Shown: positions 18,453 to 28,079, numbered from the stretch's first letter. The stretch is 64,000 nucleotides of DNA from Clostridium sp. Ade.TY (GCF_000498355.1 NZ_AVSV01000003.1:124001-188000), one strand, 5' to 3'. Notes: generated from the letters alone by a model not told the origin. Translations and numbers: made by a program.

Positions 18453-18900
18453 AATGTGGATTAATAATAAGATTTTTGAAGATGATATATTAGAAGATAC
18501 TTTATTAATTGATTTTATAAGAAGCAAGGGATTTTTTAGTGTAAAAAGAGGATGTGAAACTTCAAACTGTGGATTATGTACAGTTCATTTAGAAGGAAAA
18601 CCAATATTATCATGCTCAACTCTTGCACTTAGAGCAAATGGTCTTCATGTTACAACTATTGAAGGATTAAAAGAAGAATCAGAAGAGTTTGGTGCATTTA
18701 TGGCAGATGAAGGGGCAGAACAGTGTGGGTTTTGTAGTCCTGGATTTGTTATGAATGTTATAGCTATGAAAAGAGAACTTAATAATCCAACGGAAGAAGA
18801 AATAAAAAATTATCTTGCAGGTAATCTTTGTCGTTGTACTGGATATATGGGACAACTTAGAGCTGTTAAAAAGTATTTAAATTCATTAAAGGAGGACTAA
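18442..18900 (+). CDS. xdhC: Xanthine dehydrogenase family, 2Fe-2S subunit
   Basis: 152 residues from ATG 18442 behind TGGAGG. Two [2Fe-2S] clusters are fully liganded: the plant-ferredoxin-type set Cys38, 43, 46, 58 (CETSNCGLC...C) and the helical set Cys95, 98, 130, 132 (CGFC...CRC). It connects the molybdenum site with FAD. It starts inside the end of the FAD subunit gene and ends 3 bp before the large subunit gene, so the three are translationally coupled. Confidence 0.93.
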   Translation: MKIKMWINNKIFEDDILEDTLLIDFIRSKGFFSVKRGCETSNCGLCTVHLEGKPILSCSTLALRANGLHVTTIEGLKEESEEFGAFMADEGAEQCGFCSPGFVMNVIAMKRELNNPTEEEIKNYLAGNLCRCTGYMGQLRAVKKYLNSLKED

Positions 18901-18903
18901 TAA

Positions 18904-21180
18904 ATGAAGTATGTAAATAAAGGAATAAGAAAAAAGGATGCCATGGCATTATTAACTGGTAAGCCAGTATATACTGAAGACTTGCTTCCAAGTAATGCAC
19001 TTGTTGTAAAGTTACTTAGAAGTCCTCATGCTCATGCTTTAATTGAAGATATTAATACAGATATAGCAAGTAAAGTTCCAGGTATTGAATGTATATTAAC
19101 ATATAAAGATGTTCCAAATTCAAGATTTACAATGGCTGGACAATCTTACCCTGAACCAAGTCCATATGATAGATTAATTTTAGATAAAAGACTTAGGTGT
19201 TGTGGAGATCCTGTTGCTATTATTGCAGGAGTTGATGAAAGGTGTGTTGATAAAGCTATAAAACTTATTAAAGTTAAATATGAAGTTTTAGATGCAATAT
19301 TAGATTTTAGGGAAGCTAAAGATAATAATATTTTAGTTCATCCAGAGGAAAATTTTAAAACATTATGTGATGTTGGTACAGATAATAAAAGAAATATTTG
19401 CTCAACAGGTGGATTTGAACACGGCAATGTAGATGAAGAATTTAGTAAATGTAATCATATAATCGAAGAAACTTATCATACTAAAGCAAATAATCAAGCT
19501 ATGATGGAGACATTTAGAACATTTACAGAACTCGATATTTACGGAAGATTAAATATAACAAGTTCAACTCAAGTTCCGTTTCATGTAAGACGTATATTAG
19601 CAAATGCATTAAATATACCAAAATCAAAAATAAGAGTTGTTAAGCCAAGAATAGGTGGCGGATTTGGGGCAAAGCAAAGTGTAGTTTCAGAAGTTTTCCC
19701 TGCAATAGTAACATTAAAGACTGGAAAACCAGCCAAAATGATATTTACAAGAGAAGAGAGTATGACTAATGGTAGTCCAAGACATGAAATGGAAATAAAG
19801 GTTCGTTTAGGTGCCGATGAAAATGGAATAATTAAAGCTATTGATATATATACATTATCAAATGCAGGAGCTTATGGTGAGCATGGTCCTACAACAGTTG
19901 GATTGTCAGCTCATAAGTCAATGCCTCTTTATAGCACTCCAAAGGCATATAAATTTAGTTATGATGTAGTGTATTCAAATACTATGGGTGCAGGAGCATA
20001 CAGGGGTTATGGTGCAACTCAAGGTATTTTTGCTTTAGAATCTGCAATAAATGAACTTGCAGCCAAACTTAATATGGATCCAATTAAATTAAGAGAAATA
20101 AATATGGTTAAAGAAGGAGATATTATGCCCGCTTACTATGGTGAGAAGGTAAATAGCTGTACTTTGGATAAATGCTTACAAAGAGCAAAAGAAATGATAG
20201 ATTGGGATAATAAATATCCATGTAAAGATATGGGGAATGGAAAGGTAAGATCTGTTGGTGTAGCAATGGCTATGCAAGGCTCTGGAATATCACTAATTGA
20301 TACTGCATCAGTTGAGATTAAATTAAATGATGATGGATTTTATACTTTAATGATTGGTGCATCTGATATGGGAACTGGATGTGATACAATATTATCTCAA
20401 ATGGCGGCAGATTGCTTAGAGTGTGATATTGATAATATTGTTGTTTATGGAGTTGACACTGATCAATCGCCTTATGATACGGGTTCTTATGCATCAAGTA
20501 CAACTTATCTTACTGGAATGGCAGTTGTTAAAACCTGTGAAAGGTTAAAGAAAAATATGCTTTTTGAAGCTTCAAATTTATTAAAGTGTAACATAGAAAA
20601 TCTTGAATTTGATGGAGAAAAGATTTTTTCATTAAGAGATGAAAAAGAAATATCATTAAAAGATTTAGCTAATAGAAGCTTAGTTGGTGGAAGTAAATCA
20701 ATAAGTGCAAGTGAATCACATTATTCAGAAGTTTCACCTCCACCTTTTATGGTTGGAATTGTGGAAATAGAAGTGGATAAATTAACTGGAAGTGTGGATA
20801 TAATTGATTATGTTGCAGTAGTTGATTGTGGAACTATAATAAATCCAAACCTTGCAAGGGTACAGACAGAGGGAGGAATAGTTCAAGGAATTGGAATGGC
20901 TTTATATGAAGATATTATATACAATAAAAAGGGTCAAATGATGAATAATTCATTTATGCAATATAAAATTCCAAGTAGATTAGATGTAGGCAATATAAGA
21001 GTTGAATTTGAAAGTAGTTTTGAGGAAAGTGGTCCTTTTGGAGCAAAATCAATTGGGGAAATTGTTATAAATACACCATCACCTGCAATAGCTCATGCTG
21101 TTTATAATGCAACAAAGGTTAATGTAAGAAATCTTCCTATAACATCAGAAAAAATAGTTATTGGAATGAATAAATTATAA
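18904..21180 (+). CDS. xdhA: Xanthine dehydrogenase family, molybdopterin-binding subunit
   Basis: 758 residues, ATG behind AAAGGAGGAC. The aldehyde oxidase/xanthine dehydrogenase a/b hammerhead domain is at about 15-125 and the Mo-cofactor domains follow. GGGFGAKQ (from residue 251) and GAYRGYGATQ are cofactor loops, and Glu719 in GAKSIGE sits where the catalytic Glu is found. Hydroxylation of a purine such as hypoxanthine or xanthine is the likely reaction given the purine permease upstream; clostridial relatives can be selenium dependent. No molybdopterin or selenium maturation gene is in the window. Confidence 0.92.
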   Translation: MKYVNKGIRKKDAMALLTGKPVYTEDLLPSNALVVKLLRSPHAHALIEDINTDIASKVPGIECILTYKDVPNSRFTMAGQSYPEPSPYDRLILDKRLRCCGDPVAIIAGVDERCVDKAIKLIKVKYEVLDAILDFREAKDNNILVHPEENFKTLCDVGTDNKRNICSTGGFEHGNVDEEFSKCNHIIEETYHTKANNQAMMETFRTFTELDIYGRLNITSSTQVPFHVRRILANALNIPKSKIRVVKPRIGGGFGAKQSVVSEVFPAIVTLKTGKPAKMIFTREESMTNGSPRHEMEIKVRLGADENGIIKAIDIYTLSNAGAYGEHGPTTVGLSAHKSMPLYSTPKAYKFSYDVVYSNTMGAGAYRGYGATQGIFALESAINELAAKLNMDPIKLREINMVKEGDIMPAYYGEKVNSCTLDKCLQRAKEMIDWDNKYPCKDMGNGKVRSVGVAMAMQGSGISLIDTASVEIKLNDDGFYTLMIGASDMGTGCDTILSQMAADCLECDIDNIVVYGVDTDQSPYDTGSYASSTTYLTGMAVVKTCERLKKNMLFEASNLLKCNIENLEFDGEKIFSLRDEKEISLKDLANRSLVGGSKSISASESHYSEVSPPPFMVGIVEIEVDKLTGSVDIIDYVAVVDCGTIINPNLARVQTEGGIVQGIGMALYEDIIYNKKGQMMNNSFMQYKIPSRLDVGNIRVEFESSFEESGPFGAKSIGEIVINTPSPAIAHAVYNATKVNVRNLPITSEKIVIGMNKL

Positions 21181-21202
21181 ATGTATATTAAGTTAATATT
21201 TT

Positions 21203-21250
21203 AAAGGGATAATTTCTATAAGTTTTATAGGAGTTATCCTTTTAATTTTA
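21203..21250 (+). terminator. Terminator of the purine permease-xdh operon
   Basis: AAAGGGATAA...TTATCCTTTT stem with an inner second helix (TCTATA/TATAGG) and a T-rich 3' side. Confidence 0.75.
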
Positions 21251-21353
21251 TTGTTATAGTAATACTTAACTATATAAATGTAATTTAAAAGAAATAAAAA
21301 TATATTTTTCTAATTATTTAAAAATATATTATAAATATCAAATTAAAATAAAG

Positions 21354-21480
21354 TTTACAAATAAAGTATTAAGTTTATTATAAAATATTAATTGATGTTA
21401 AAACGTAAACATAATTAACTACTTTACTAAATTTATAACAAAAAATATTGATAAATGAATAAGTTAAGGTTTAACATCAA
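21354..21480 (+). promoter_or_regulatory. Promoter and long-range stem in the 5'-nucleotidase leader
   Basis: TTTACA (21354-21359), 16 bp, TATTAT (21376-21381) form a good sigma-A type promoter. The transcript would begin close to TTGATGTTAAA (21392-21402), which is a perfect 11-bp inverted repeat of TTTAACATCAA (21470-21480). That second arm ends six bases before the ribosome binding site. A cre-like stretch GTTAAAACGTAAACAT (14 of 16 consensus positions) overlaps the first arm. Sugar- or structure-based control is inferred. Confidence 0.5.
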
Positions 21481-21503
21481 TGAAATATAGGGGGATTTTT
21501 TTT

Positions 21504-23402
21504 ATGCAAAAGACACTAAAGACAAAAAGATTTTTAGTTGCATTTGCAATAGTCATTAGTATGATTTTTCAGTTATTACCAGTGACGGCGTATGCAGCTG
21601 ATAAAAAAGAAACAGAAGCTAACAAAGAAGTTAATATACCAATTGTAAGCTTTAATGATTTTCATGGTTCACTTCAAGGATCAACTAGTGACCCTGGTGC
21701 AGCAAAATTTGTTAATGAAATAAAGAATTTTAAAAGTGAAAATCCCAATACTATAGTAGTTAGTGGCGGGGATTTATATCAAGGAAGTGCTTTATCTAAC
21801 TTATTACAAGGGAAGCCAGTTAGTGACATGGTAAAGGAGCTTGGAGTAACATACTCAGCAATAGGAAATCATGAATTTGATTGGGGTAGAAATTTATTTA
21901 ATACTTGGTCTAAAGATGGCGGCTTTGAATTTTTAGCTTCAAACGTATATTATAAAGGAACTGATAAACCAATAGAAGGTTCTAAGCCTTATGGAATAGT
22001 AGAAAAAGATGGAAAGAAAATTGGATTTATAGGACTTTCAACTCCAGAAACAGCTTATAAAACTAGTCCAAATTCAGTTAAAGATATAGAGTTTAGAAAT
22101 CCTAAAAAATATGCAGAAAAGTGGACAGAGTATTTAAAAAATGAAAAACATGTAGATGCAGTTATAATTTTATGTCATATGGCAAGTTATCAAGATGAAA
22201 AGGGAAATATTACAGGTGAAGTAGAAGAACTAACAAAGGTTAAAGGAATAGATGCAATTATTTCAGCCCATAGTCATCAAAAGGTTTGTGGAAAATTAAA
22301 TGGAGTTCCAATAGTACAAGCTTATAAAAATGGTAGATCTATAGGACATGTAAATTTACACTTTGATTCAAATGGAAAATTAACTGTGTCCAATTCAAGA
22401 GATGATATTTACAAAAGAATTAATAATTTAAAAGAAGATAAAATTATGAAAGAAGATATTTCAAAATATGAAAAGGAATTAGCACCTATAATGGATGAAA
22501 AAGTAACTTATTTAAGTGAAAATCTTCCTCATAATAGGGATACAGGTATTACACCACTTGGAATGACAGTTTCACAAACAATGAAAGAATTAACAAATGC
22601 AGATATTGCATTAATGAATGGTGGTGGAGTTAGAGCGCCTCTTTACAAAGGAAATATAACAGTTGGAGATTTATATAGAATATTACCTTTTGATAATACT
22701 TTAGTTACATTAGACCTTAAAGGATCAGATGTTATAAAAGCTTTAGATCATGGCATTGAACCAAAAGATTTTGGATGGGGACAATATGCTGGCGTAAAAG
22801 TATTTTATAACAAAGGAGCAAAAGAAGGAGAGAAGATTACTAAAGTACAATTAGCAAATGGAAAAGACATAGATCCAAATCAATATTATAAAGTTGTAAC
22901 AAATGATTTTATGGCAGCTGGTGGAGATGGATATGATTTTAAAAATGCTAAAAATATTAAAGATACTAATTTAGTATTAAGAGATTCTATGAAAGATAAA
23001 TGGGCTAAAGAAGGAATTAAACCAATTACTAATATGTCAGAATTTTTAGTTCAAAATCCAAATGGAAACTCTGAAACAGATAAGAATAAAGATCCAAATT
23101 CAAATAATACTTCAGATAAAAATAATGGACAAGATTTAAATAATAAAGATAATAATATTAATTCAAATAAAAACAGTAATTCAAAAGAACAATCTAAAAA
23201 GTTAGAAACTTTAAACAAAGATAATAAAGTTATAGCTTTAAAAGATTATAATTCTGCAAAAAATAATAAAAATAATTCAAGTAAAGATATCAGCGAAATG
23301 CCAAAGACGGGTATGGAGGAAGATGGATTTATATTATTTGGATTAATGATTGTAGGATGCGGTATCGTTGTTCTTAGAAGAAAAGATAAAAAAGTTTCTT
23401 AG
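21504..23402 (+). CDS. Cell-wall-anchored 5'-nucleotidase / 2',3'-cyclic phosphodiesterase
   Basis: 632 residues from ATG 21504, placed after AGGGGG; an in-frame ATG at 21480 lies at the end of a leader stem and lacks a site. Signal peptide about 1-32 (ending AYAA). Calcineurin-like metallophosphatase domain with NDFHGS, GGDLYQGS, GNHEFDWG and AHSHQK, then the 5'-nucleotidase C domain with NGGGVRAPLYKG and AAGGDGYDF. An Asn/Lys-rich linker leads to MPKTG, a hydrophobic helix and RRKDKK: a sortase signal of LPXTG type with Met first. Extracellular nucleotides would be dephosphorylated for the nearby purine uptake systems. Confidence 0.93.
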   Translation: MQKTLKTKRFLVAFAIVISMIFQLLPVTAYAADKKETEANKEVNIPIVSFNDFHGSLQGSTSDPGAAKFVNEIKNFKSENPNTIVVSGGDLYQGSALSNLLQGKPVSDMVKELGVTYSAIGNHEFDWGRNLFNTWSKDGGFEFLASNVYYKGTDKPIEGSKPYGIVEKDGKKIGFIGLSTPETAYKTSPNSVKDIEFRNPKKYAEKWTEYLKNEKHVDAVIILCHMASYQDEKGNITGEVEELTKVKGIDAIISAHSHQKVCGKLNGVPIVQAYKNGRSIGHVNLHFDSNGKLTVSNSRDDIYKRINNLKEDKIMKEDISKYEKELAPIMDEKVTYLSENLPHNRDTGITPLGMTVSQTMKELTNADIALMNGGGVRAPLYKGNITVGDLYRILPFDNTLVTLDLKGSDVIKALDHGIEPKDFGWGQYAGVKVFYNKGAKEGEKITKVQLANGKDIDPNQYYKVVTNDFMAAGGDGYDFKNAKNIKDTNLVLRDSMKDKWAKEGIKPITNMSEFLVQNPNGNSETDKNKDPNSNNTSDKNNGQDLNNKDNNINSNKNSNSKEQSKKLETLNKDNKVIALKDYNSAKNNKNNSSKDISEMPKTGMEEDGFILFGLMIVGCGIVVLRRKDKKVS

Positions 23403-23412
23403 ATGATAAAAG

Positions 23413-23449
23413 AAAAATACTATCTCAAATATTGAGATAGTATTTTTTA
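23413..23449. terminator. Terminator between nucleotidase and GSIII
   Basis: AAAAATACTATCTCAA pairs perfectly with TTGAGATAGTATTTTT around a 3-base loop. It can work for both convergent genes. Confidence 0.88.
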
Positions 23450-23506
23450 TAATTAATAAATAATCTAATTTAGAATTTAATTACTTTAGTTTTTTATTGA
23501 TTAAAT

Positions 23507-25600
23507 TTAGTTTACACTAAATAATAATTCAGAATAAGTTGGAAGTGGCCAATATTCTTTACCTATTAATGTTTCAAGTTCATCAACAACACTACGTAAT
23601 TCTTGCATTTTTATAAATACAGATTCTCTATAATATTTTGATACTTTAAGTAAGTCAGTATGATTTCTTGCATTAATAACAGCTGATTCTAAATTATCAA
23701 GATTTGAGTATAGGCAGCTTCCAAGTACTGAAAGTGAGCTTAAAAGGCTTTCTTCTAATTCACATTTAATGTTTGGAAGTAATTGTTTTTTATTATTTGC
23801 AATACTTGCAATTTCACCTTGATATTTTAATGTTGCAGGTATTATATATTTTTTTGTAATGTCTATCATAGTAAGAGCTTCAATATGAATAGTTTTGCAG
23901 TAATTATCCATTAATATTTCATATCTAGATCTTACTTCACTTTCTGATAATACATTATGACTTTCAAATAATTTTATATTCTTTTCATCAATAAAATGAG
24001 GAAGAGCATCTGGAGTTGTTTCTAAATTTGAAAGACCTCTCTTTTTAGCTTCTCTAACCCATTCATCTGAATAGTTGTTACCATTAAATATAATTCTTTT
24101 ATGATCTTTAATAGTATTTTTTATAAGAGTATTTAAATCTTCTTTAAAATTATTACTTTTTTCAAGTATATCAGCAAATTGCTTTAATTCCTCTGCAACC
24201 ATAGTGTTTAAGAAAATATTTGGGCCTGCTGTTGAGAAAGTAGAACCAAGCATTCTAAATTCAAATTTATTTCCTGTAAATGCAAATGGTGAAGTTCTGT
24301 TTCTATCTGTTGTATCTTTTGGAAATTTAGGTAGAACATTAACACCAATTTCCATAGTACAATGTTCTTTATCTTTATAAGCAACACCTTTTTCAATTGC
24401 TTGAAGTATTTCTGTTAATTCGTCTCCTAAAAATATTGAAACTATAGCAGGTGGAGCTTCACTTGCACCAAGTCTATGATCATTTCCAGCATTTGCAACC
24501 GAAATACGAAGTAAATCTTGATAATCATCAACAGCTTTAATAACAGCTGTTAAGAATAATATAAATTGTGCATTTTCTGATGGTGTATCACCAGGCTCTA
24601 AAAGATTTATACCTGTATTTGTTGAAAGTGACCAGTTATTATGCTTACCACTACCATTTAATCCAGCAAAAGGTTTCTCATGAAGTAGGCAAGTTAATCC
24701 ATGATTATTTGCTATGGATTTCATAAGCTCCATTGTAATTTGATTATGGTCTATTGCTATATTTGTAGTTGTAAAAACAGGAGCTAACTCGTGTTGTGCC
24801 GGTGCGACTTCATTATGCTTAGTTTTAGCAAGTACTCCAAGTTTCCAAAGTTCAGTATCAAGCTCTTTCATGTAAGCAGAAACTCTTGGTTTAATTGCTC
24901 CAAAGTAATGGTCATCAAGTTCTTGTCCTTTAGGAGGTCTTGCTCCAAATAAAGTTCTACCACAGCAAACTAAATCTGGACGTTTTTCATACATTTCTTT
25001 ATCAATAAGGAAATATTCTTGTTCAGGGCCAACTGTTGTTATAACTCTATCAACATCATAATTTCCAAATAGTTTTAGTATACGTAATGCTTGTTTATTT
25101 AAAGCCTCCATAGAACGTAAAACAGGTGTTTTTTTATCTAAAGCTTCTCCGCTATATGAACAGAAAGCAGTTGGTATACATAAAGTATTATCTTTTATAA
25201 AAGCATAAGATGTTGGATCCCAAGCAGTATATCCTCTAGCTTCAAAAGTAGCTCTAAGGCCACCTGATGGAAAACTTGAAGCATCGGGTTCACCACGAAC
25301 AAGACATTTTCCTGAGAATTCCATAATAATATTTCCGTCTTTATCAGGAGAAATAAAGCTATCATGTTTTTCAGCAGTTACTCCAGTCATAGGTTGGAAC
25401 CAGTGAGTAAAGTGTGTAGCTCCTTTTTCAATTGCCCAGTCTTTCATTGCATTTGCTACAATATTAGCTATATCTAATTGAATTGGTTCACCTCTTGAAA
25501 TTGTATTTTTTAGTGCTTTATAAGTTTCTTTAGGTAGTCTTGCTTTCATAGCTTTATCATTAAAAACTAAGCTACCAAATATTTCTGGTATATTTTTCAT
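23507..25600 (-). CDS. glnN: Glutamine synthetase type III
   Basis: 697 residues, ATG behind AAGGAGAGG. Type III features: [29 protein letters not shown] and [15 protein letters not shown], with the long N- and C-terminal extensions that distinguish GSIII (about 700 residues) from GlnA. It makes glutamine from glutamate, ammonia and ATP as a dodecamer. It is divergent from glnA with a 564-bp shared region. Its transcript begins with a hexaloop hairpin and an intrinsic terminator, so antitermination control is likely (see that entry). Confidence 0.93.
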   Translation of the reverse strand: MKNIPEIFGSLVFNDKAMKARLPKETYKALKNTISRGEPIQLDIANIVANAMKDWAIEKGATHFTHWFQPMTGVTAEKHDSFISPDKDGNIIMEFSGKCLVRGEPDASSFPSGGLRATFEARGYTAWDPTSYAFIKDNTLCIPTAFCSYSGEALDKKTPVLRSMEALNKQALRILKLFGNYDVDRVITTVGPEQEYFLIDKEMYEKRPDLVCCGRTLFGARPPKGQELDDHYFGAIKPRVSAYMKELDTELWKLGVLAKTKHNEVAPAQHELAPVFTTTNIAIDHNQITMELMKSIANNHGLTCLLHEKPFAGLNGSGKHNNWSLSTNTGINLLEPGDTPSENAQFILFLTAVIKAVDDYQDLLRISVANAGNDHRLGASEAPPAIVSIFLGDELTEILQAIEKGVAYKDKEHCTMEIGVNVLPKFPKDTTDRNRTSPFAFTGNKFEFRMLGSTFSTAGPNIFLNTMVAEELKQFADILEKSNNFKEDLNTLIKNTIKDHKRIIFNGNNYSDEWVREAKKRGLSNLETTPDALPHFIDEKNIKLFESHNVLSESEVRSRYEILMDNYCKTIHIEALTMIDITKKYIIPATLKYQGEIASIANNKKQLLPNIKCELEESLLSSLSVLGSCLYSNLDNLESAVINARNHTDLLKVSKYYRESVFIKMQELRSVVDELETLIGKEYWPLPTYSELLFSVN

Positions 25601-25620
25601 GTTTTATCCTCTCCTTAAAT

Positions 25621-25668
25621 AAAAAAAAAGGCGCAGTGAACCTGTAAAGTTCACAGCGCCTTTGCTGT
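25621..25668 (-). promoter_or_regulatory. GSIII leader: ANTAR-type hexaloop hairpin overlapping a terminator
   Basis: On the minus strand ACAGC-AAAGGC-GCTGT (25668 to 25653) forms a 5-bp stem with a six-base loop having A at position 1 and G at position 4, the ANTAR-protein recognition rule. The loop and 3' arm are also part of a longer hairpin GGCGC-T-GTGAAC / GTTCAC-T-GCGCC followed by nine U. The two structures exclude each other. Only one hexaloop is visible, whereas published ANTAR motifs have two. Mechanism is inferred. Confidence 0.65.
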
Positions 25669-25683
25669 TAATCTATGTACTAC

Positions 25684-25712
25684 ATTATATTAACCTTATA
25701 CAATTTTGTAAA
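25684..25712 (-). promoter_or_regulatory. Promoter of the GSIII gene
   Basis: On the minus strand TTTACA, 17 bp, TATAAT. Transcription would start near 25677, only about ten bases before the hexaloop hairpin. Confidence 0.8.
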
Positions 25713-25767
25713 CACTTTTTTCAAAAAAATATTATTTTTCTATTTTATAAACTTTTATATAAAAATA

Positions 25768-25796
25768 TTGATAAAGCAAATTTTACATTGTATACT
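25768..25796 (+). promoter_or_regulatory. Promoter of glnA
   Basis: TTGATA (25768-25773), 17 bp, TATACT (25791-25796). The start would fall near 25802, a few bases before the GAAC-AAAGGC-GTTC hairpin. Confidence 0.7.
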
Positions 25797-25806
25797 ATAA
25801 AATATT

Positions 25807-25930
25807 GAACAAAGGCGTTCATTAAAGTATTTTAGGCGTAAAAGGGCATAAGTTATAGTGAATTTTAAAGCTTTAAGTTATGTTTTATTTGTAGCCCCTA
25901 TAAATATTTTAATGAGCGTCTTTTATTTTA
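25807..25930 (+). promoter_or_regulatory. glnA leader: ANTAR-type hexaloop hairpin and long terminator-like hairpin
   Basis: GAAC-AAAGGC-GTTC (25807-25820) has the same hexaloop as the GSIII leader (A1, G4). Starting in the loop, AAAGGCGTTCATTAAAGTAT (25811-25830) pairs with ATATTTTAATGAGCGTCTTT (25905-25924), including G-U pairs, ending in a T-rich stretch. The enclosed 70 bases contain TTAAAGCTTTAA and could fold further. The small hairpin and the long one are mutually exclusive. With the ANTAR gene directly behind glnA, antitermination is the likely control. The leader continues about 240 bases, AT-rich, to the glnA start. Confidence 0.65.
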
Positions 25931-26164
25931 AATTATGGTTAAAATATTTATTAATATATACAGTAAAGTATATGTTACTTAAAAAATAAGTTTATTTTTA
26001 TATATTAAAGTATTGATTAATAAAGAGAGTTAACTTGGAATAAATTTTAAATGAAGTTTTATATTCATATAGTCTTTATAATGTTTAATTATAGATAAAT
26101 AATAAAATTTATAAATAATACTATAAATATATAAGATGATAATTTGAAAAATTGGGGGATAACT

Positions 26165-27481
26165 ATGAAATACAAGGTTAAGGAAGTTTTAGAGTTTGTA
26201 AAAGAAAATGATGTTAAATTTGTAAGACTTGCTTTTTGTGATATTTTCGGAGTTCAAAAAAATATTGCAATAATGGCTTATGAATTAGAAAAAGCTTTTT
26301 ATGAAGGCATTTCATTTGATGGTTCATCTATTACTGGTTTTTTAGATTCAGCACAATCAGATTTATTGTTATTTCCAGATCCATCAACTATTAGTATACT
26401 TCCATGGAGACCACAGCAGGGAAGAGTTGTTAGATTCTTTTGTGATATAAAAACTCCAAATAAAGAAAATTTTATTTCTGATAGTAGAAATATATTAAAG
26501 AAAACTTTAAATAGAAGTATTTCTATGGGGTATGAACTACAGATAGGGACAGAATGTGAATTTTATTTATTTAAAACAGATGAAAATGGCAATCCAAGTT
26601 TTATAACACAAGATAGAGGAACCTATTTTGACATGGCTCCAGTTGATAAAGGAGAAAATATAAGAAGAGAAATTTGTATTTGTTTGGAAGATATGGGGAT
26701 TATGCCTGAAACTTCTCATCATGAACAGGGACCAGGACAAAATGAAATAGATTTTAAATATAGTGATATATTAACTGCAGCAGATAATTTTTTAACATTT
26801 AAATCTGTAGTTAAAGCTATAGCATCAAGAAATGGACTCTTTGCTTCATTTATGCCAAAACCACTTAAAGATAAAAGTGGTAATGGACTTCATATTAATA
26901 TTTCTATTTTAAAAAATGGGAAAAACATATTTGAAGGTGAAGAAGGTAATTATTCTGATGAAGTAAAAAGTTTTATTGCAGGTATATTAAATAGAATAAA
27001 AGAAATAACATTATTTTTAAATTCAATATCAAATTCTTATGAAAGATTTGGCACATTTAAAGCGCCAAAATATATATCATGGTCTTGTGAAAATAGATCA
27101 CAGCTTATAAGAATTCCAGCAGCTACAGGTGATAATGTGAGAATGGAACTTAGATCAGCAGATTGCGCATTAAATCCATACATTGCATTTGCTTTAGTAA
27201 TTAGTGCTGGACTTGAAGGGATAGAAAAAGCGTTATGTCTTAATGAACCTATAAATGAAAATTTATATACTTTAAGCAAAAATTTATTAGAAAAAATTGA
27301 TACATTACCTAAAGATATTAATGAAGCAATAGAATTTGCGAAAGAAAGTGAGTTTGTAAAAAGTATTTTAGGTAGTGAATTTTTAAATAAATATATAACT
27401 TTAAAAGAAGATGAAGTTAAAAAATCTATTGATATTAAATTTAAAGATGAATTAAATAAAAGATATTTTGAAACGATATAA
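26165..27481 (+). CDS. glnA: Glutamine synthetase type I
   Basis: 438 residues from ATG 26165 behind TTGGGGGATAA; a TTG 21 bases upstream is less likely. GSI landmarks: FDGSSI (about 51-56), GTECEFYLF, GPGQNEIDF, NGLHINIS (ATP region), ENRSQLIRIPAA and ELRSADCALNPYIAF near the C-terminus. It is a short alpha-type enzyme with no obvious adenylylation insert (no NLYDLP-type Tyr loop). It is followed after 28 bp by the ANTAR regulator gene and transcribed away from GSIII. Ammonia assimilation to glutamine. Confidence 0.94.
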   Translation: MKYKVKEVLEFVKENDVKFVRLAFCDIFGVQKNIAIMAYELEKAFYEGISFDGSSITGFLDSAQSDLLLFPDPSTISILPWRPQQGRVVRFFCDIKTPNKENFISDSRNILKKTLNRSISMGYELQIGTECEFYLFKTDENGNPSFITQDRGTYFDMAPVDKGENIRREICICLEDMGIMPETSHHEQGPGQNEIDFKYSDILTAADNFLTFKSVVKAIASRNGLFASFMPKPLKDKSGNGLHINISILKNGKNIFEGEEGNYSDEVKSFIAGILNRIKEITLFLNSISNSYERFGTFKAPKYISWSCENRSQLIRIPAATGDNVRMELRSADCALNPYIAFALVISAGLEGIEKALCLNEPINENLYTLSKNLLEKIDTLPKDINEAIEFAKESEFVKSILGSEFLNKYITLKEDEVKKSIDIKFKDELNKRYFETI

Positions 27482-27509
27482 TATTAGAACTTAAAAGGGG
27501 CGGATTAAT

Positions 27510-28079
27510 TTGGATAGTGTTTTAATAATATCCAGTAGCAAAAAAGGGGTGGATTTCTTTAAAGATGTTCTTTCACAAAACTTTAATGGAGAAATAACTA
27601 CAGTAGCAACTGGAGGAGAAGCAAGAAGATTAATTGTAGATAGAGATTTTGATTTATGTATTATTAATGCGCCTTTAAGTGATGAAACTGGAGAAATATT
27701 AGCTTGTGATATAGTTTCTGATAAAGTAAGTCAAGCAATTTTAGTTGTTAAGAGTGAAATAGCTGATGAAGTTTCTATTAAAGTAGAAGAGCATGGTGTA
27801 ATAACTTTAGCAAAACCAATGAATAGACTAATATTTTGGAATTCTTTTAAAGTTGCAAATGCAATTCATAATAGAGTAAGTAAGCTAAAAAGAGAAAATA
27901 CTAGCCTTATAAAGAAAATAGAAGATATAAAGATGATTGATAGAGCTAAGTGTTTACTTATAGAATATCTAAAGATGTCTGAATGTGAAGCTCATAGACA
28001 TATTGAAAAGCAAGCGATGGATATGAGAATGACTAAAAGACAAATATCAGAAAGTATAATTAAAAGATATGAAATTTAA
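27510..28079 (+). CDS. ANTAR-domain antitermination regulator with degenerate receiver
   Basis: 189 residues, TTG start behind AGGGGCGG. Residues 1-115 have a receiver-like fold (LIISSS, IINAPLSD, LAKP), but the acidic pocket is replaced by Ser and the phospho-Asp position holds Asn53; Lys102 is kept. A short coiled coil leads to the ANTAR domain (about 133-187: IDRAKCLLIEYLKMSECEAH, ending RQISESIIKRYEI). ANTAR proteins bind hexaloop RNA hairpins and prevent termination. A similar gene follows glnA in C. saccharobutylicum. The receiver is unlikely to be phosphorylated, so activation must come another way, for example by interaction with glutamine synthetase (inference). Confidence 0.88.
   Translation: MDSVLIISSSKKGVDFFKDVLSQNFNGEITTVATGGEARRLIVDRDFDLCIINAPLSDETGEILACDIVSDKVSQAILVVKSEIADEVSIKVEEHGVITLAKPMNRLIFWNSFKVANAIHNRVSKLKRENTSLIKKIEDIKMIDRAKCLLIEYLKMSECEAHRHIEKQAMDMRMTKRQISESIIKRYEI

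Noticed and set aside
25952..25977. 10-bp hairpin with hexaloop AGTAAA in the glnA leader as second ANTAR element
   Set aside because: Loop position 4 is A instead of the required G. It may still be a structural hairpin, so a covariance search would decide.
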